A stretch of 64,000 nt of DNA. Source: Winogradskyella vincentii. GTDB taxonomy: Bacteria > Bacteroidota > Bacteroidia > Flavobacteriales > Flavobacteriaceae. The stretch lies in contig NZ_JAIUJS010000004.1 in NCBI RefSeq assembly GCF_020166345.1, positions 248,001-312,000 of the forward strand, in the 5' to 3' direction. The notes below the pieces were generated by a model. It was not told where the DNA came from. It worked only from the letters and a program-made list of their open reading frames with translations, and made no database searches. This document shows positions 1-9,069 of this stretch, piece by piece. How positions within the stretch are numbered: the stretch's first letter is position 1; every line of letters starts with the position of its first letter. A program made the position numbers and the translations under genes.

Positions 1-2
1 AA

Positions 3-200
3 AGCAAAGCTGAGGAGATTATAAAAATTTCACTAAGAAGTAAAGGAGAATTCTCCGTTAACGAATTTGCACGTGCCCATTTTAATGGTGGTGGACATAC
101 AAACGCTGCTGGTGGACGTAGTCATACCAACTTAGAAGAAACCATTGATAAATTTATTAGTATCTTACCACAGTATAAAGAACAATTGTCCCAAAAATGA
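3..200 (+). CDS. DHH-family phosphoesterase, C-terminal end (partial)
   Basis: The gene enters from the left edge; only the last 65 residues and the stop are visible. The glycine-rich motif GGGHTNAAGG is the signature of the DHHA1 substrate-binding domain found in NrnA-type oligoribonuclease / phosphoadenosine phosphatase proteins, which degrade short RNA oligonucleotides and pAp in the cytoplasm. The catalytic DHH domain lies outside the window. The stop codon overlaps the gldI start by four bases (ATGA), so the two genes are probably co-transcribed and translationally coupled. The family is clear from the motif; the choice between nanoRNase and pAp phosphatase activity cannot be made from this piece. 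Confidence 0.85.
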   Translation, partial: SKAEEIIKISLRSKGEFSVNEFARAHFNGGGHTNAAGGRSHTNLEETIDKFISILPQYKEQLSQK

Positions 201-730
201 AAAACCTTTACCTCATATTAATATTGCTTGTAACGCTTGCTAGTTGCAAATCTCCAGAAGCTCGAATGCCAGAGTCAGTAAAATCTGGATCATTTCTAAA
301 AGAGTCTGCAGAACGCAATAAAAAACTCAATGCCTTAGAACAGAAAATGATAGAATCTATAATGGAAAGTAACCCAGACAAGGATTACATAGCCTCAGAA
401 AATGGATTTTGGTATTTCTACACAAATAAAGTTGAATCAGATACCTTGCAACCCGTATTTGGTGATGTTATTGACTTTGATTTCAATGTTTCAAACCTAG
501 AAGGATCAGAAATATATGCATCAGAAAACAAAACCTATGTCATGGATAAGGAGGAATTATTCACAGGTCTTCGAGAAGGATTAAAACTAATGAAGCCTTC
601 AGAAAGCGTAACATTTATTTTCCCTTCTCAAATAGCATATGGATACTATGGTGATGAAAATAAAATTGGGACTAATGTTCCATTAATATGTGAAGTAACT
701 TTAAATAATATAAATAAAAACAATGATTAG
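197..730 (+). CDS. gldI: GldI-like gliding motility FKBP-type peptidyl-prolyl isomerase lipoprotein
   Basis: A 177-residue protein with a lipoprotein signal peptide (lipobox LASC, acylated Cys17) followed by the KSPEAR stretch typical of GldI. The C-terminal half, about residues 85-175, is an FKBP-type fold, with GLREGLKLMKPSE and IAYGYYGDE resembling FKBP core strands. GldI is one of the lipoproteins needed for gliding and T9SS function in Flavobacterium and is thought to assist folding of cell-envelope proteins. Its start overlaps the upstream DHH gene and its end overlaps the next isomerase by eight bases, so the three form an operon. Loss of some catalytic FKBP residues cannot be excluded by eye. 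The four T9SS-type substrates at the right end of the window fit a gliding or T9SS-bearing cell. Confidence 0.85.
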   Translation: MKNLYLILILLVTLASCKSPEARMPESVKSGSFLKESAERNKKLNALEQKMIESIMESNPDKDYIASENGFWYFYTNKVESDTLQPVFGDVIDFDFNVSNLEGSEIYASENKTYVMDKEELFTGLREGLKLMKPSESVTFIFPSQIAYGYYGDENKIGTNVPLICEVTLNNINKNND

Positions 731-1922
731 AAAAACGTTAACAGTATTTGTTGTATTACTCGTCTTGGCTAATATTTCTTGCCAAGAACGTTACCCTGAT
801 TTAGATGATGGACTTTATGCAGAAATCATAACTTCAAAAGGTACAATGGTAGCTAAATTACACTATGATAAAGTACCAGTAACAGTAGCTAATTTCGTAG
901 CACTAGCTGAAGGAAATCATCCTTTAGCTGAGGAACAATACCAAGGAAAACCGTTCTATGACAGTATAATTTTTCATCGTGTAATGGATAATTTCATGAT
1001 TCAAGGTGGTGATCCGCAAGGTATGGGAACCGGTACTCCTGGTTATCAGTTTGCCGCTGATTTTAGTCCAGAATTAAAACATGATAAGCCAGGTATTTTG
1101 TCAATGGCAAATGCAGGTGGAATAAAAACAAATGGAAGCCAGTTTTTTATAACTGAAAGACCTTATCCACGAGGTAATTTTTACGATGAAAACGGTAATC
1201 TAAAACCTTGTGATCAGCCTAGGGTAAGTTGTCATTCAGTATTTGGGGAACTTGTTATGGGTCTTGAAGTTCAAGATTCAATTTCTAATGTAAAAGTAGC
1301 AGGCAGAAACAAACCTGTAGAAGATGTTGTAATCAAAACGGTAAATATCATAAGAAAAGGTAATGATGCTAAATTCTTCGATGCACCAAAAGTATTTGAA
1401 GAGGAGATGCCAAAAGTTGAAGCTAACTTTAATGCAATTAGAGCCGAGCAGAATAAGAAAGCTGAGGATCTAGCGAGACAAGCAAAAGTTGATTGGTTAA
1501 AGCAAAACGAAGCTCTAGATGGTCGTCGTATAGAATCTCCAACAGGAATGGCGATGATTTTTACTAAAGAGTCTAATGGAATTAAACCTAAGTCTACGGA
1601 TTACGTGAATATTGATTGTGCCGGATATTTTGAAGATGGCACTTTATTCTGGACCACTATGAAAGATGTTGCAGAAAAGAATGGTCAATATAACGAGCAA
1701 CAAGACAATGCAGGACAATATGCACCATTTGCTATGCCTTACAATGAAACAGCCACGCTTGTAGCAGGTTTTAAAGAAGCGATGTTAAACATGAAAATTG
1801 GTGATAAGGCAAGAGTCTTTATTCCTTACTATTTAGGATATGGTGATGCTGGTAGAGCTCCGCTAATTCCTGGTGGCACCAATCTTGTTTTTGACATTGA
1901 ATTGGTAGGCCTTAAAAAATAA
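723..1922 (+). CDS. Lipoprotein with fused cyclophilin and FKBP peptidyl-prolyl isomerase domains
   Basis: A 399-residue lipoprotein (lipobox ANISC, Cys20). Residues about 30-215 are a cyclophilin domain: FHRVMDNFMIQGGDPQGMGTG and SMANAGGIKTNGSQFFIT match the active-site segments of that family. A charged helical linker (about 225-265) leads to an FKBP domain (about 280-399) with the typical ending GYGDAG...IPGGTNLVFDIEL. Both halves catalyse cis-trans isomerisation of prolyl bonds; the lipid anchor places the protein in the periplasm or at a membrane. It follows gldI with an eight-base overlap, so a shared role in folding envelope or T9SS-related proteins is likely. A strong hairpin terminator follows the stop. 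Confidence 0.9.
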   Translation: MIRKTLTVFVVLLVLANISCQERYPDLDDGLYAEIITSKGTMVAKLHYDKVPVTVANFVALAEGNHPLAEEQYQGKPFYDSIIFHRVMDNFMIQGGDPQGMGTGTPGYQFAADFSPELKHDKPGILSMANAGGIKTNGSQFFITERPYPRGNFYDENGNLKPCDQPRVSCHSVFGELVMGLEVQDSISNVKVAGRNKPVEDVVIKTVNIIRKGNDAKFFDAPKVFEEEMPKVEANFNAIRAEQNKKAEDLARQAKVDWLKQNEALDGRRIESPTGMAMIFTKESNGIKPKSTDYVNIDCAGYFEDGTLFWTTMKDVAEKNGQYNEQQDNAGQYAPFAMPYNETATLVAGFKEAMLNMKIGDKARVFIPYYLGYGDAGRAPLIPGGTNLVFDIELVGLKK

Positions 1923-1941
1923 CCTCAATCCTTATTGAAAT

Positions 1942-1970
1942 AAAAAAGCAGCGATAACGCTGCTTTTTTA
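1942..1970. terminator. Bidirectional intrinsic terminator
   Basis: A perfect stem, agcagcg / cgctgct, with a four-base loop, is flanked by six A before and six T after. It lies between the convergent isomerase and pepD genes and should stop transcription from both sides. Confidence 0.9.
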
Positions 1971-1980
1971 TTTGCTTTAT

Positions 1981-3447
1981 TTAACTTGCTTTAGGAATGT
2001 GCCTTAGAATTTCCAACACAAATTTCCAATATTTCTGTGTGGAAGAAATCTGTGCACGTTCGTCTGGTGAATGTGCACCTTTTATGTTTGGTCCAAAGCT
2101 TATCATATCCATTTTAGGATAATTAGTACCAAGAATACCGCATTCTAATCCTGCATGGCATGCTGCCACATGAGGTTTCTCACCATTGTTTAATCTTTCA
2201 TAAATAGGAACCATTACCTTCAAAATATCTGAATCCATGTTTGGAGCCCATCCAGGATAATCACCTGATAATTCTACATTACAACCAGCTAGCTCAAAAG
2301 TTGATGTCAATGCATTTGCCAAATCCGCCTTAGAGCTTTCAACGGAACTTCGTGTTAGACAACCAATTCTAATATTACCATCTTTTACTATAACTCTTGC
2401 AATATTATTTGAAGTCTCAACCAAATCCGGAATGTCTGGACTCATACGATATACACCATTATGCGCTGCATAAAGTGCTCTAATTAATTTATCTTGAGCT
2501 TCATTTTCCATTACCATATTAGGCGTTTCAATGCTTTTAATGTTAATCTCCAAGTCTGGCTCCATGGTTTTAAACTCATGTTTTATAGTTTCGGCAAGCT
2601 TTGTTAATTGAGATAAAAATTCAGTTTCTTTAGCCTTATCAATTGCAACAACAGCATTGCTTTCCCTAGGTATTGCATTACGTAAACTGCCACCATCAAT
2701 TTCATCTATTTGTAATCCAAAATTTTTGTTACCAGTATAGAGCAATCGATTCATGATTTTATTGGCATTTCCTAAACCTTCATGAATTTGCATACCTGAG
2801 TGACCACCTTGTAATCCTTTGACCTCAATCTTAAATCCAACAGCGTTATCCGATACTGAAACCACAATATAATTTCTAGTTGCTGTAACATCTACACCTC
2901 CAGCACAACCTACACCTATTTCGTCATCTTCCTCAGTGTCTAAATTCAATAATATTTCGCCTTTTAAAATACCACCTTTAAGACCTTTTGCACCTGTCAT
3001 TCCGGTTTCTTCATCGATTGTAAATAGGGCTTCTAGATCAGGATGAGCAATTGTATCACTTTCTAGAATTGCCATTATGGTTGCAACACCAAGACCATTA
3101 TCTGCACCAAGTGTGGTGCCTTTTGCTTTTACCCAATCTCCTTCAATAAACATATCAATGCCTTGAGTATCAAAATCAAAAACAGTATCATTATTCTTTT
3201 GGTGCACCATATCTAGATGCGATTGCATCACAATTGGCTTTCTATCTTCCATTCCTGAAGACGCAGGTTTTCTAATAATCACATTTCCAACTTCATCTTC
3301 AAGAGTTTCTAAACCTAAATTCTTGCCGAAGTCTTTCATAAATTGAATAACGCGTTCCTCCTTTTTAGAAGGTCTTGGTACCTCGTTTAAATCTGCAAAC
3401 TTATTCCATAATACTTTTGGTTCTAATGCTCTAATTTCTGCACTCAT
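1981..3447 (-). CDS. pepD: Aminoacyl-histidine dipeptidase (PepD, peptidase family M20C)
   Basis: A 488-residue cytosolic metallopeptidase, the usual PepD length of about 485. Metal-binding motifs of family M20 are present in order: SHLDMVHQKN (first His and Asp), TTLGADNGLG (bridging Asp), DEETGMTGA (catalytic Glu), NLDTEED, and a late His in HAGLECG. It hydrolyses a broad range of dipeptides including Xaa-His with two bound metal ions. It is transcribed alone, convergent with the isomerase operon. A TAATTTTG -7 element lies 22 bases ahead of its start and the gene is divergent from the DUF3810 gene. Confidence 0.95.
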   Translation of the reverse strand: MSAEIRALEPKVLWNKFADLNEVPRPSKKEERVIQFMKDFGKNLGLETLEDEVGNVIIRKPASSGMEDRKPIVMQSHLDMVHQKNNDTVFDFDTQGIDMFIEGDWVKAKGTTLGADNGLGVATIMAILESDTIAHPDLEALFTIDEETGMTGAKGLKGGILKGEILLNLDTEEDDEIGVGCAGGVDVTATRNYIVVSVSDNAVGFKIEVKGLQGGHSGMQIHEGLGNANKIMNRLLYTGNKNFGLQIDEIDGGSLRNAIPRESNAVVAIDKAKETEFLSQLTKLAETIKHEFKTMEPDLEINIKSIETPNMVMENEAQDKLIRALYAAHNGVYRMSPDIPDLVETSNNIARVIVKDGNIRIGCLTRSSVESSKADLANALTSTFELAGCNVELSGDYPGWAPNMDSDILKVMVPIYERLNNGEKPHVAACHAGLECGILGTNYPKMDMISFGPNIKGAHSPDERAQISSTQKYWKFVLEILRHIPKAS

Positions 3448-3468
3448 ATCTCTATTTTTTGTGAATTA

Positions 3469-3476
3469 CAAAATTA
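3469..3476 (-). promoter_or_regulatory. Putative -7 element for pepD
   Basis: On the minus strand the sequence reads TAATTTTG, an exact match to the Bacteroidota -7 consensus TAnnTTTG, 22 bases ahead of the pepD ATG. I could not find a clear -33 TTTG at the usual distance. Confidence 0.5.
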
Positions 3477-3523
3477 CAAAACCAGTTGTATTTGCAGTGG
3501 TTTAATAGACCATAAGTTTTGCT

Positions 3524-3531
3524 TATTTTTG
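3524..3531 (+). promoter_or_regulatory. Putative -7 element very close to the DUF3810 start
   Basis: TATTTTTG matches TAnnTTTG and ends only four bases before the ATG at 3536. If used, the transcript would begin at or next to the start codon, giving a leaderless message. No good -33 element is visible at 17-23 bases. Confidence 0.4.
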
Positions 3532-3535
3532 AACC

Positions 3536-4606
3536 ATGTTAAAAAACAAAAGGCTTGTTTTAATTCTTCTTTTTGGACTACAAATTCTATTGAATAATGT
3601 TTTGAAGCACTATCCAGAATTTGTTGAACGCTTTTACAGTAACGGTGTATACATATTTATTTCTAAACTTATGCGCTATACCTTTGGATGGCTACCTTTT
3701 TCAGTTGGAGATGTATTTTATACCATCGCGACAATATACATTATTAGGTGGTTAATTCTCAACCGTAAACGCATCGTAAAAGACACCTTAAATTGGGTGT
3801 TAGATATTTTAGCCACTTTGTCAATAGCTTTTATTTCATTTCATATACTTTGGGCATTTAATTATTACAGACAACCACTGAACAAATCCTTGGGTATTAA
3901 GGCGGAATACAGCACCAATGAGCTCGTTACATTTACTGAGCGATTAATTGAAAAATCCAACAGTTTTCATAACAAGTTAAGCCCTGAAGATGATTCATTA
4001 AAGATTGAAATTCCATATTCAAAAACCGAAATTTTCAATATTGTCAATAATGGTTATGATGAGTTAGCCAAAAACTATCCGCATTTAAAATATAATCCAG
4101 CTAGTATTAAAAAATCAATATATAGTATACCTCTCACGTATATGGGCTTTTCAGGTTACCTCAATCCATTTACTAACGAGGCGCAAGTAGATGGCTTAAT
4201 ACCAACCTATAAATTTCCTACGACCTCTTGCCATGAAGTTGCCCATCAACTTGGTTATGCTGCGGAGAATGAGGCTAATTTTATAGGTAGTTTGGCTGCG
4301 ATTCATAATAAGGATGACTATTTTAAATATGCAGGCTATACTTTCGCATTGAGATATTGTTTAGCAGAATTATTTAGAAGAGATTCTGAAATCTACTACA
4401 ACATTCTGCCAAGAGTGAATTATGGAATCATAAGGAATTACCAAGAGGTTCAAACCTTTTGGATGGACTACGAAAATCCATTAGAGCCATTATTTGAAAA
4501 AACATTTGATAGTTTCTTAAAAGTAAATAACCAAGCGAATGGCATGAAAAGTTATAATTATGTCGTGGCCTTATTGGTTAACTATTATGAAAACAAGACC
4601 TTGTAG
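3536..4606 (+). CDS. DUF3810 membrane protein with zinc-metalloprotease motif
   Basis: A 356-residue protein. The N-terminal third holds hydrophobic segments (about residues 5-25, 50-70 and 85-110), so it is membrane-anchored. A soluble domain follows with HEVAH at 233-237 and acidic residues just after (E244, E246), arranged as a gluzincin-type HExxH...E zinc site. This is the pattern of DUF3810 proteins, which are widespread in Bacteroidota and of unknown substrate. The gene stands alone, divergent from pepD. Zinc-dependent peptidase activity is inferred from the motif only. Confidence 0.85.
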   Translation: MLKNKRLVLILLFGLQILLNNVLKHYPEFVERFYSNGVYIFISKLMRYTFGWLPFSVGDVFYTIATIYIIRWLILNRKRIVKDTLNWVLDILATLSIAFISFHILWAFNYYRQPLNKSLGIKAEYSTNELVTFTERLIEKSNSFHNKLSPEDDSLKIEIPYSKTEIFNIVNNGYDELAKNYPHLKYNPASIKKSIYSIPLTYMGFSGYLNPFTNEAQVDGLIPTYKFPTTSCHEVAHQLGYAAENEANFIGSLAAIHNKDDYFKYAGYTFALRYCLAELFRRDSEIYYNILPRVNYGIIRNYQEVQTFWMDYENPLEPLFEKTFDSFLKVNNQANGMKSYNYVVALLVNYYENKTL

Positions 4607-4712
4607 TAATAAGATAAATTAATTACTACAAACGTTAAAAATTCTTAACAAAAAGAAGAGACTAATCATATATCCCTATCTTTAAACATCTTATTTAACT
4701 AACCATTTTTTT

Positions 4713-7700
4713 ATGATTAAAATACATTTACGGCTGCTCATCTTTATGTGCAGTTTTTCGTTATTCGCACAAGATTATTTTCCAAGCAACTCTGGAGTAA
4801 TTGCAAATAACACTAATTACACGGCATTGACCAATGCCAAAATCCATGTTTCAGCTTCTGAAGTTATTGATAACGGTACCCTTCTTATAAAAGAAGGAAA
4901 GGTGATTAGTGTTGGTAAATCGGTATCTATTCCAAAAAATACCACAACAATTGATTTAGAAGGTAAAGAGATTTATCCTTCATTTATTGATATTTATACC
5001 TCATTCGGAGTAAAAAAACCAAAGAGAGCTACAGGTAATTTGCCCCAATATGAAGCGAGTAGAAGTGGCTTCTATTGGAACGATCACATAATGCCAGAAC
5101 AAGATGTTATGGCAAGTTTCAAATATGACGATAAGGCTGCTTCTGAAATGCACAAACTTGGATTTGGAGTAGTAAACACCCACATGCCTGATGGAATTGT
5201 AAGAGGTACAGGTGCCTTAATAGCACTCAACAATAATGCTGATAATTCCATGCGTGTCATTGATGGCGAAACTGCTCAACATTTATCGTTTAGTAAAAGT
5301 GTTGCCTCACGTCAGTCCTACCCTTCTTCATTAATGGGTAGTATGGCACTCCTTAGACAAATGTATAATGATGCTAAGTGGTATGCAGATGGGAATGTAG
5401 ACACAAGAGATCTTTCATTAGAAGCATTAAACGGCAATAAAAATCTTCTTCAAATATTTGAAGCTAATGGTAGAGCGAATGTAATGCGTGCTGACAAAGT
5501 AGGAGATCAATTTAATATACAATATACCATTGTTGGTGGTGGTGACGAATATGAGCGCATCGATGAGATAAAAAGTACAAATGCTACACTTATTTTACCA
5601 ATAGATTTTCAGTTAGCTTATGATGTAGACAACGCCTTTTTAGCAAAAACACTATCGCTGAGTGATATGCGCGCATGGAACCAAGAACCTCATAATCCGA
5701 GAATTCTATCTGAGAATGGTGTTACTTACGCACTAACTACGCATGGATTAAAATCTAAGAAATCCTTCAAGGATAATTTAATGAAAGCTATTGAAAGTGG
5801 TTTATCAAAGCAAAAAGCACTTGAAGCGCTCACTACAGTTCCTGCACAACTATTAGGGAAATCTAACGAATTAGGAACTTTAAAAGCTGGTAGCTATGCT
5901 AATTTCTTAATTACAAGTGGTGATATTTTTGATAAGAAAACAAAGCTTTATGAAAATTGGGTTCAAGGAACACCTCACTTTATCACAGATATGGCTATTA
6001 AAGATATTGATGGCGATTACAACTTTAAACTTGCAGGTAAACTTTATCAGCTAAAGATCTCTGGCAGTAGTTCTAAGCCAAGTGCTAAACTGGTTAGTGG
6101 TAAAAATGAACTTGGCACTAAAATGAGTTATAAAAATGATTGGGTGACCATGACATTTAAAACAGCTGATACTACTAAAACTGAATTTATTAGAATAGTA
6201 GCTTCTCCTTCAAGTGGTAAAAGCCTAAGCGGTAAAGCAACAATGCCAAATGGTAATGATTACTCTTTCTATGCAAGTAGTGAAGTTAAAAGTGCAAATG
6301 CAGAAGGAGAAAAAGGTAAAAAAGGTGAAAATGGCAAAACTAAAGATGCTTACATGAGTCCTGTGACCTATCCTAACATGGCCTATGGATTTACCGAAAA
6401 TCCAAAAGCCGAAACCATCTTATTTAAAAATGCAACCATTTGGACGAATGAAGGCGATGGTGTTTTAGAGAATTCAGATCTTTTAATTAAGGATGGGAAA
6501 ATAGCTAAGGTCGGGAAAGACCTAAATGCCAGAAATGCTAAAGTTATCGATGCTTCTGGTAAGCATATTACAGCAGGAATTATAGATGAACATTCACACA
6601 TAGGAGCAGTTTCAATTAATGAAGGAGGTCATAACTCCTCTGCCGAAGTTACAATTGAAGACGTACTTGATGATGAAGATATTGATATATACCGAAACCT
6701 AGCAGGTGGTGTAACTTCAATTCAGATTCTGCACGGAAGCGCCAATCCAATAGGTGGCCGTTCTGCAATCATTAAATTAAAATGGGGTGAATCAGTAGAA
6801 AATTTAGTTTACGACAACTCTCCTAAGTTTATAAAATTTGCCTTGGGAGAAAACGTAAAACAATCACGCAGTAGATTTAATGTGCGTTTCCCACAATCTA
6901 GGATGGGTGTTGAACAAGTTTATATGGACTACTTCAGTAGAGCGAAGGCTTATGACGAATTAAAGAAAAGTGGCAAACCCTATCGAAAGGATACAGAAAT
7001 GGAAGTGTTGGCTGAAATATTAAATAAGGAACGCTTTATCTCTTGCCACTCCTATGTACAAAGTGAAATCAATATGCTAATGAAAGTTGCTGAGAAGTTC
7101 GATTTTAACATCAACACCTTTACACATATTCTAGAAGGATACAAAGTTGCTGATAAAATGAAGGCACATGGTGTAGGTGGTTCAACTTTCAGTGACTGGT
7201 GGGCTTATAAATATGAAGTTAATGATGCTATACCTTACAATGCCGCTATAATGCATAAGGTTGGTGTTGTTACCGCAATAAATAGTGATGATGCTGAAAT
7301 GTCTCGCAGATTAAATCAAGAAGCAGCAAAATCAATAAAATATGGTGGTGTAAGTGAAGAGGACGCACTTAAGTTTGTTACCCTAAATCCAGCTAAGCTC
7401 TTACATCTGGATGAACGCGTTGGAAGTATAAAAGTTGGTAAAGATGCTGATGTTGTCTTATGGTCAGATCACCCATTATCGGTTTATGCGAAGGCAGAAA
7501 AGACCATAATCGAAGGTGTCACCTATTTTGATATAGAAAAGGACAAGCAAATGCGAGAAACCATAAAAAAGGAGAAAAGCACTTTGGTTAATATGATGCT
7601 ACAAGACAAAAACAAAGGATTGAAAACTCAACCTGTTAGGAAGAAGGAAAAAGTGTTACTACACTGCGACTCCATGGATTTTAACACAACTGAAAAATAA
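4713..7700 (+). CDS. Secreted double-domain amidohydrolase
   Basis: A 995-residue protein with a signal peptide ending in LFAQD (about residue 20). It contains two amidohydrolase-superfamily units. In the first (about 35-420) the usual HxH metal site after the first beta strand is replaced by IYTSF, so that unit is probably inactive. The second (about 560-960) keeps the ligands: H627 and H629 in DEHSHIG, H779 in CHSY, H805 in FTHIL and aspartates 859-860 in NSDDAE. Family members hydrolyse cyclic amides or peptides such as imidazolonepropionate or isoaspartyl dipeptides; the substrate here is unknown. The next gene, eight bases on, encodes a related shorter protein, so the two are an operon and may form a hetero-oligomer. 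A poor -7-like TATCTTTA lies at 4677. Confidence 0.85.
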   Translation: MIKIHLRLLIFMCSFSLFAQDYFPSNSGVIANNTNYTALTNAKIHVSASEVIDNGTLLIKEGKVISVGKSVSIPKNTTTIDLEGKEIYPSFIDIYTSFGVKKPKRATGNLPQYEASRSGFYWNDHIMPEQDVMASFKYDDKAASEMHKLGFGVVNTHMPDGIVRGTGALIALNNNADNSMRVIDGETAQHLSFSKSVASRQSYPSSLMGSMALLRQMYNDAKWYADGNVDTRDLSLEALNGNKNLLQIFEANGRANVMRADKVGDQFNIQYTIVGGGDEYERIDEIKSTNATLILPIDFQLAYDVDNAFLAKTLSLSDMRAWNQEPHNPRILSENGVTYALTTHGLKSKKSFKDNLMKAIESGLSKQKALEALTTVPAQLLGKSNELGTLKAGSYANFLITSGDIFDKKTKLYENWVQGTPHFITDMAIKDIDGDYNFKLAGKLYQLKISGSSSKPSAKLVSGKNELGTKMSYKNDWVTMTFKTADTTKTEFIRIVASPSSGKSLSGKATMPNGNDYSFYASSEVKSANAEGEKGKKGENGKTKDAYMSPVTYPNMAYGFTENPKAETILFKNATIWTNEGDGVLENSDLLIKDGKIAKVGKDLNARNAKVIDASGKHITAGIIDEHSHIGAVSINEGGHNSSAEVTIEDVLDDEDIDIYRNLAGGVTSIQILHGSANPIGGRSAIIKLKWGESVENLVYDNSPKFIKFALGENVKQSRSRFNVRFPQSRMGVEQVYMDYFSRAKAYDELKKSGKPYRKDTEMEVLAEILNKERFISCHSYVQSEINMLMKVAEKFDFNINTFTHILEGYKVADKMKAHGVGGSTFSDWWAYKYEVNDAIPYNAAIMHKVGVVTAINSDDAEMSRRLNQEAAKSIKYGGVSEEDALKFVTLNPAKLLHLDERVGSIKVGKDADVVLWSDHPLSVYAKAEKTIIEGVTYFDIEKDKQMRETIKKEKSTLVNMMLQDKNKGLKTQPVRKKEKVLLHCDSMDFNTTEK

Positions 7701-7707
7701 TAAAACG

Positions 7708-9021
7708 ATGAAAACATTTAAAAATATAAACCTCGTATTAATTCTGTTGTGTTTCTCATTTAGTTATGCACAACAGACGCCAGCCAAAGATCAAGCAATG
7801 GACTTTGCAATAGTTGGTGCAACTGCACATATTGGCAATGGAACTGTTATAGACAATAGTTTAATAATTGTGAGTAACGGTAAAATAACTAGAGTATTAG
7901 ATAATAGTCAGCCAAATGCAGTCACACTACAAGCTATGGATATTATTGATGCTAAAGGAAAGCACGTTTATCCTGGTTTTATAGTTGCTAATGGTACTTT
8001 GGGATTGGTTGAAGTAGATGCTGTAAAAGCTTCTAATGACTTGTCGGAATTAGGAACTTTTAACCCACACATAAGAAGTATAATTGCCTATAATGCTGAA
8101 TCTAAAATTGTGGAATCCATGAGACCTAATGGTGTTTTATTAGGCCAGGTAGTTCCAAGAAGTGGTCGGATTACCGGCACCTCATCTGTAGTGCAGTATG
8201 ATGCATGGAATTGGGAAGATGCTGCTATTAAAACCGACAATGGGTTACATGTTAATTGGCCAAATAGTTTTAGCAGAGGCCGTTGGTGGCTAGGTGAAGA
8301 TCCTGGATTAAAACCAAATAAAAACTATTCTAAACAAGTAAAGGAGTTAGACAACTATTTTAAGGAAGCGAAAAGTTATAATAACGGCTCAACAAAAGAT
8401 GTACACCTACCTTTTGAAGGTATGGCTGGGGTTTTTGATGGTACCAAGAGACTATATATTAGTGCAAATGACGAAAAAGGTATTACCGATGCCGTAAATT
8501 TTGCTAAATCTCATGGTATTAGCAACATAACTATTGTAGGTGCTTATGAAGCTGGAAATATGACCGAATTCTTAAAGCAAAATAATATTTCCGTCTTTTT
8601 AAGACGTGTGCATACCAGACCAAATGCAGAAGATGATGACTATGACTTACCATTTAAGCTCGCAAAAAAATTGGTTGATGCTGGAGTTTTAGTTGCGTTA
8701 GAACCTAGCGGTCAAATGGAACGTATGAATTCTCGTAATCTGCCATTCTACGCAGGTACGACTGTAGCATATGGTTTAACAAAAGAACAAGCCGTACAAC
8801 TCATTACAGAAAATCCAGCAAAGATTTTAGGTATTGATGATATGTATGGCACCTTGGAAGAAGGAAAAAGTGCAACACTTTTTATAAGTGAAGGTGATGC
8901 CTTGGATATGCGCACTAATAAAGTGATGCATGCCTTTATTGATGGTAGGAAATTAAGCTTAGAGACACACCAAACCGAACTTTGGCAACGATACGCCAAG
9001 AAATATGGTGTAGAAGACTAA
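7708..9021 (+). CDS. Secreted amidohydrolase-like protein, probably lacking the metal site
   Basis: A 437-residue protein with a signal peptide ending near SYAQQ (about residue 21). Beta-strand features of the composite amidohydrolase domain are clear, for example GKHVYPGFIV and the C-terminal ENPAKILGID...GTLEEGKSATLFI. The HxH that normally follows GxID is missing (VANGTLG instead), so it is probably a non-catalytic paralogue of the upstream protein, or uses other residues. It directly follows the 995-residue amidohydrolase and ends at a strong terminator. A structural partner role is an inference from the pairing and from loss of metal ligands. Confidence 0.8.
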   Translation: MKTFKNINLVLILLCFSFSYAQQTPAKDQAMDFAIVGATAHIGNGTVIDNSLIIVSNGKITRVLDNSQPNAVTLQAMDIIDAKGKHVYPGFIVANGTLGLVEVDAVKASNDLSELGTFNPHIRSIIAYNAESKIVESMRPNGVLLGQVVPRSGRITGTSSVVQYDAWNWEDAAIKTDNGLHVNWPNSFSRGRWWLGEDPGLKPNKNYSKQVKELDNYFKEAKSYNNGSTKDVHLPFEGMAGVFDGTKRLYISANDEKGITDAVNFAKSHGISNITIVGAYEAGNMTEFLKQNNISVFLRRVHTRPNAEDDDYDLPFKLAKKLVDAGVLVALEPSGQMERMNSRNLPFYAGTTVAYGLTKEQAVQLITENPAKILGIDDMYGTLEEGKSATLFISEGDALDMRTNKVMHAFIDGRKLSLETHQTELWQRYAKKYGVED

Positions 9022-9024
9022 AAC

Positions 9025-9056
9025 AAAAAAGCGAACCAATTGGTTCGCTTTTTTGT
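9025..9056. terminator. Bidirectional intrinsic terminator
   Basis: Perfect hairpin: six A, then gcgaacca, a two-base loop, tggttcgc, and six T. It lies between the convergent amidohydrolase operon and the DUF6503 gene and can serve both. Confidence 0.92.
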
Positions 9057-9069
9057 TGTTTCATTTATT

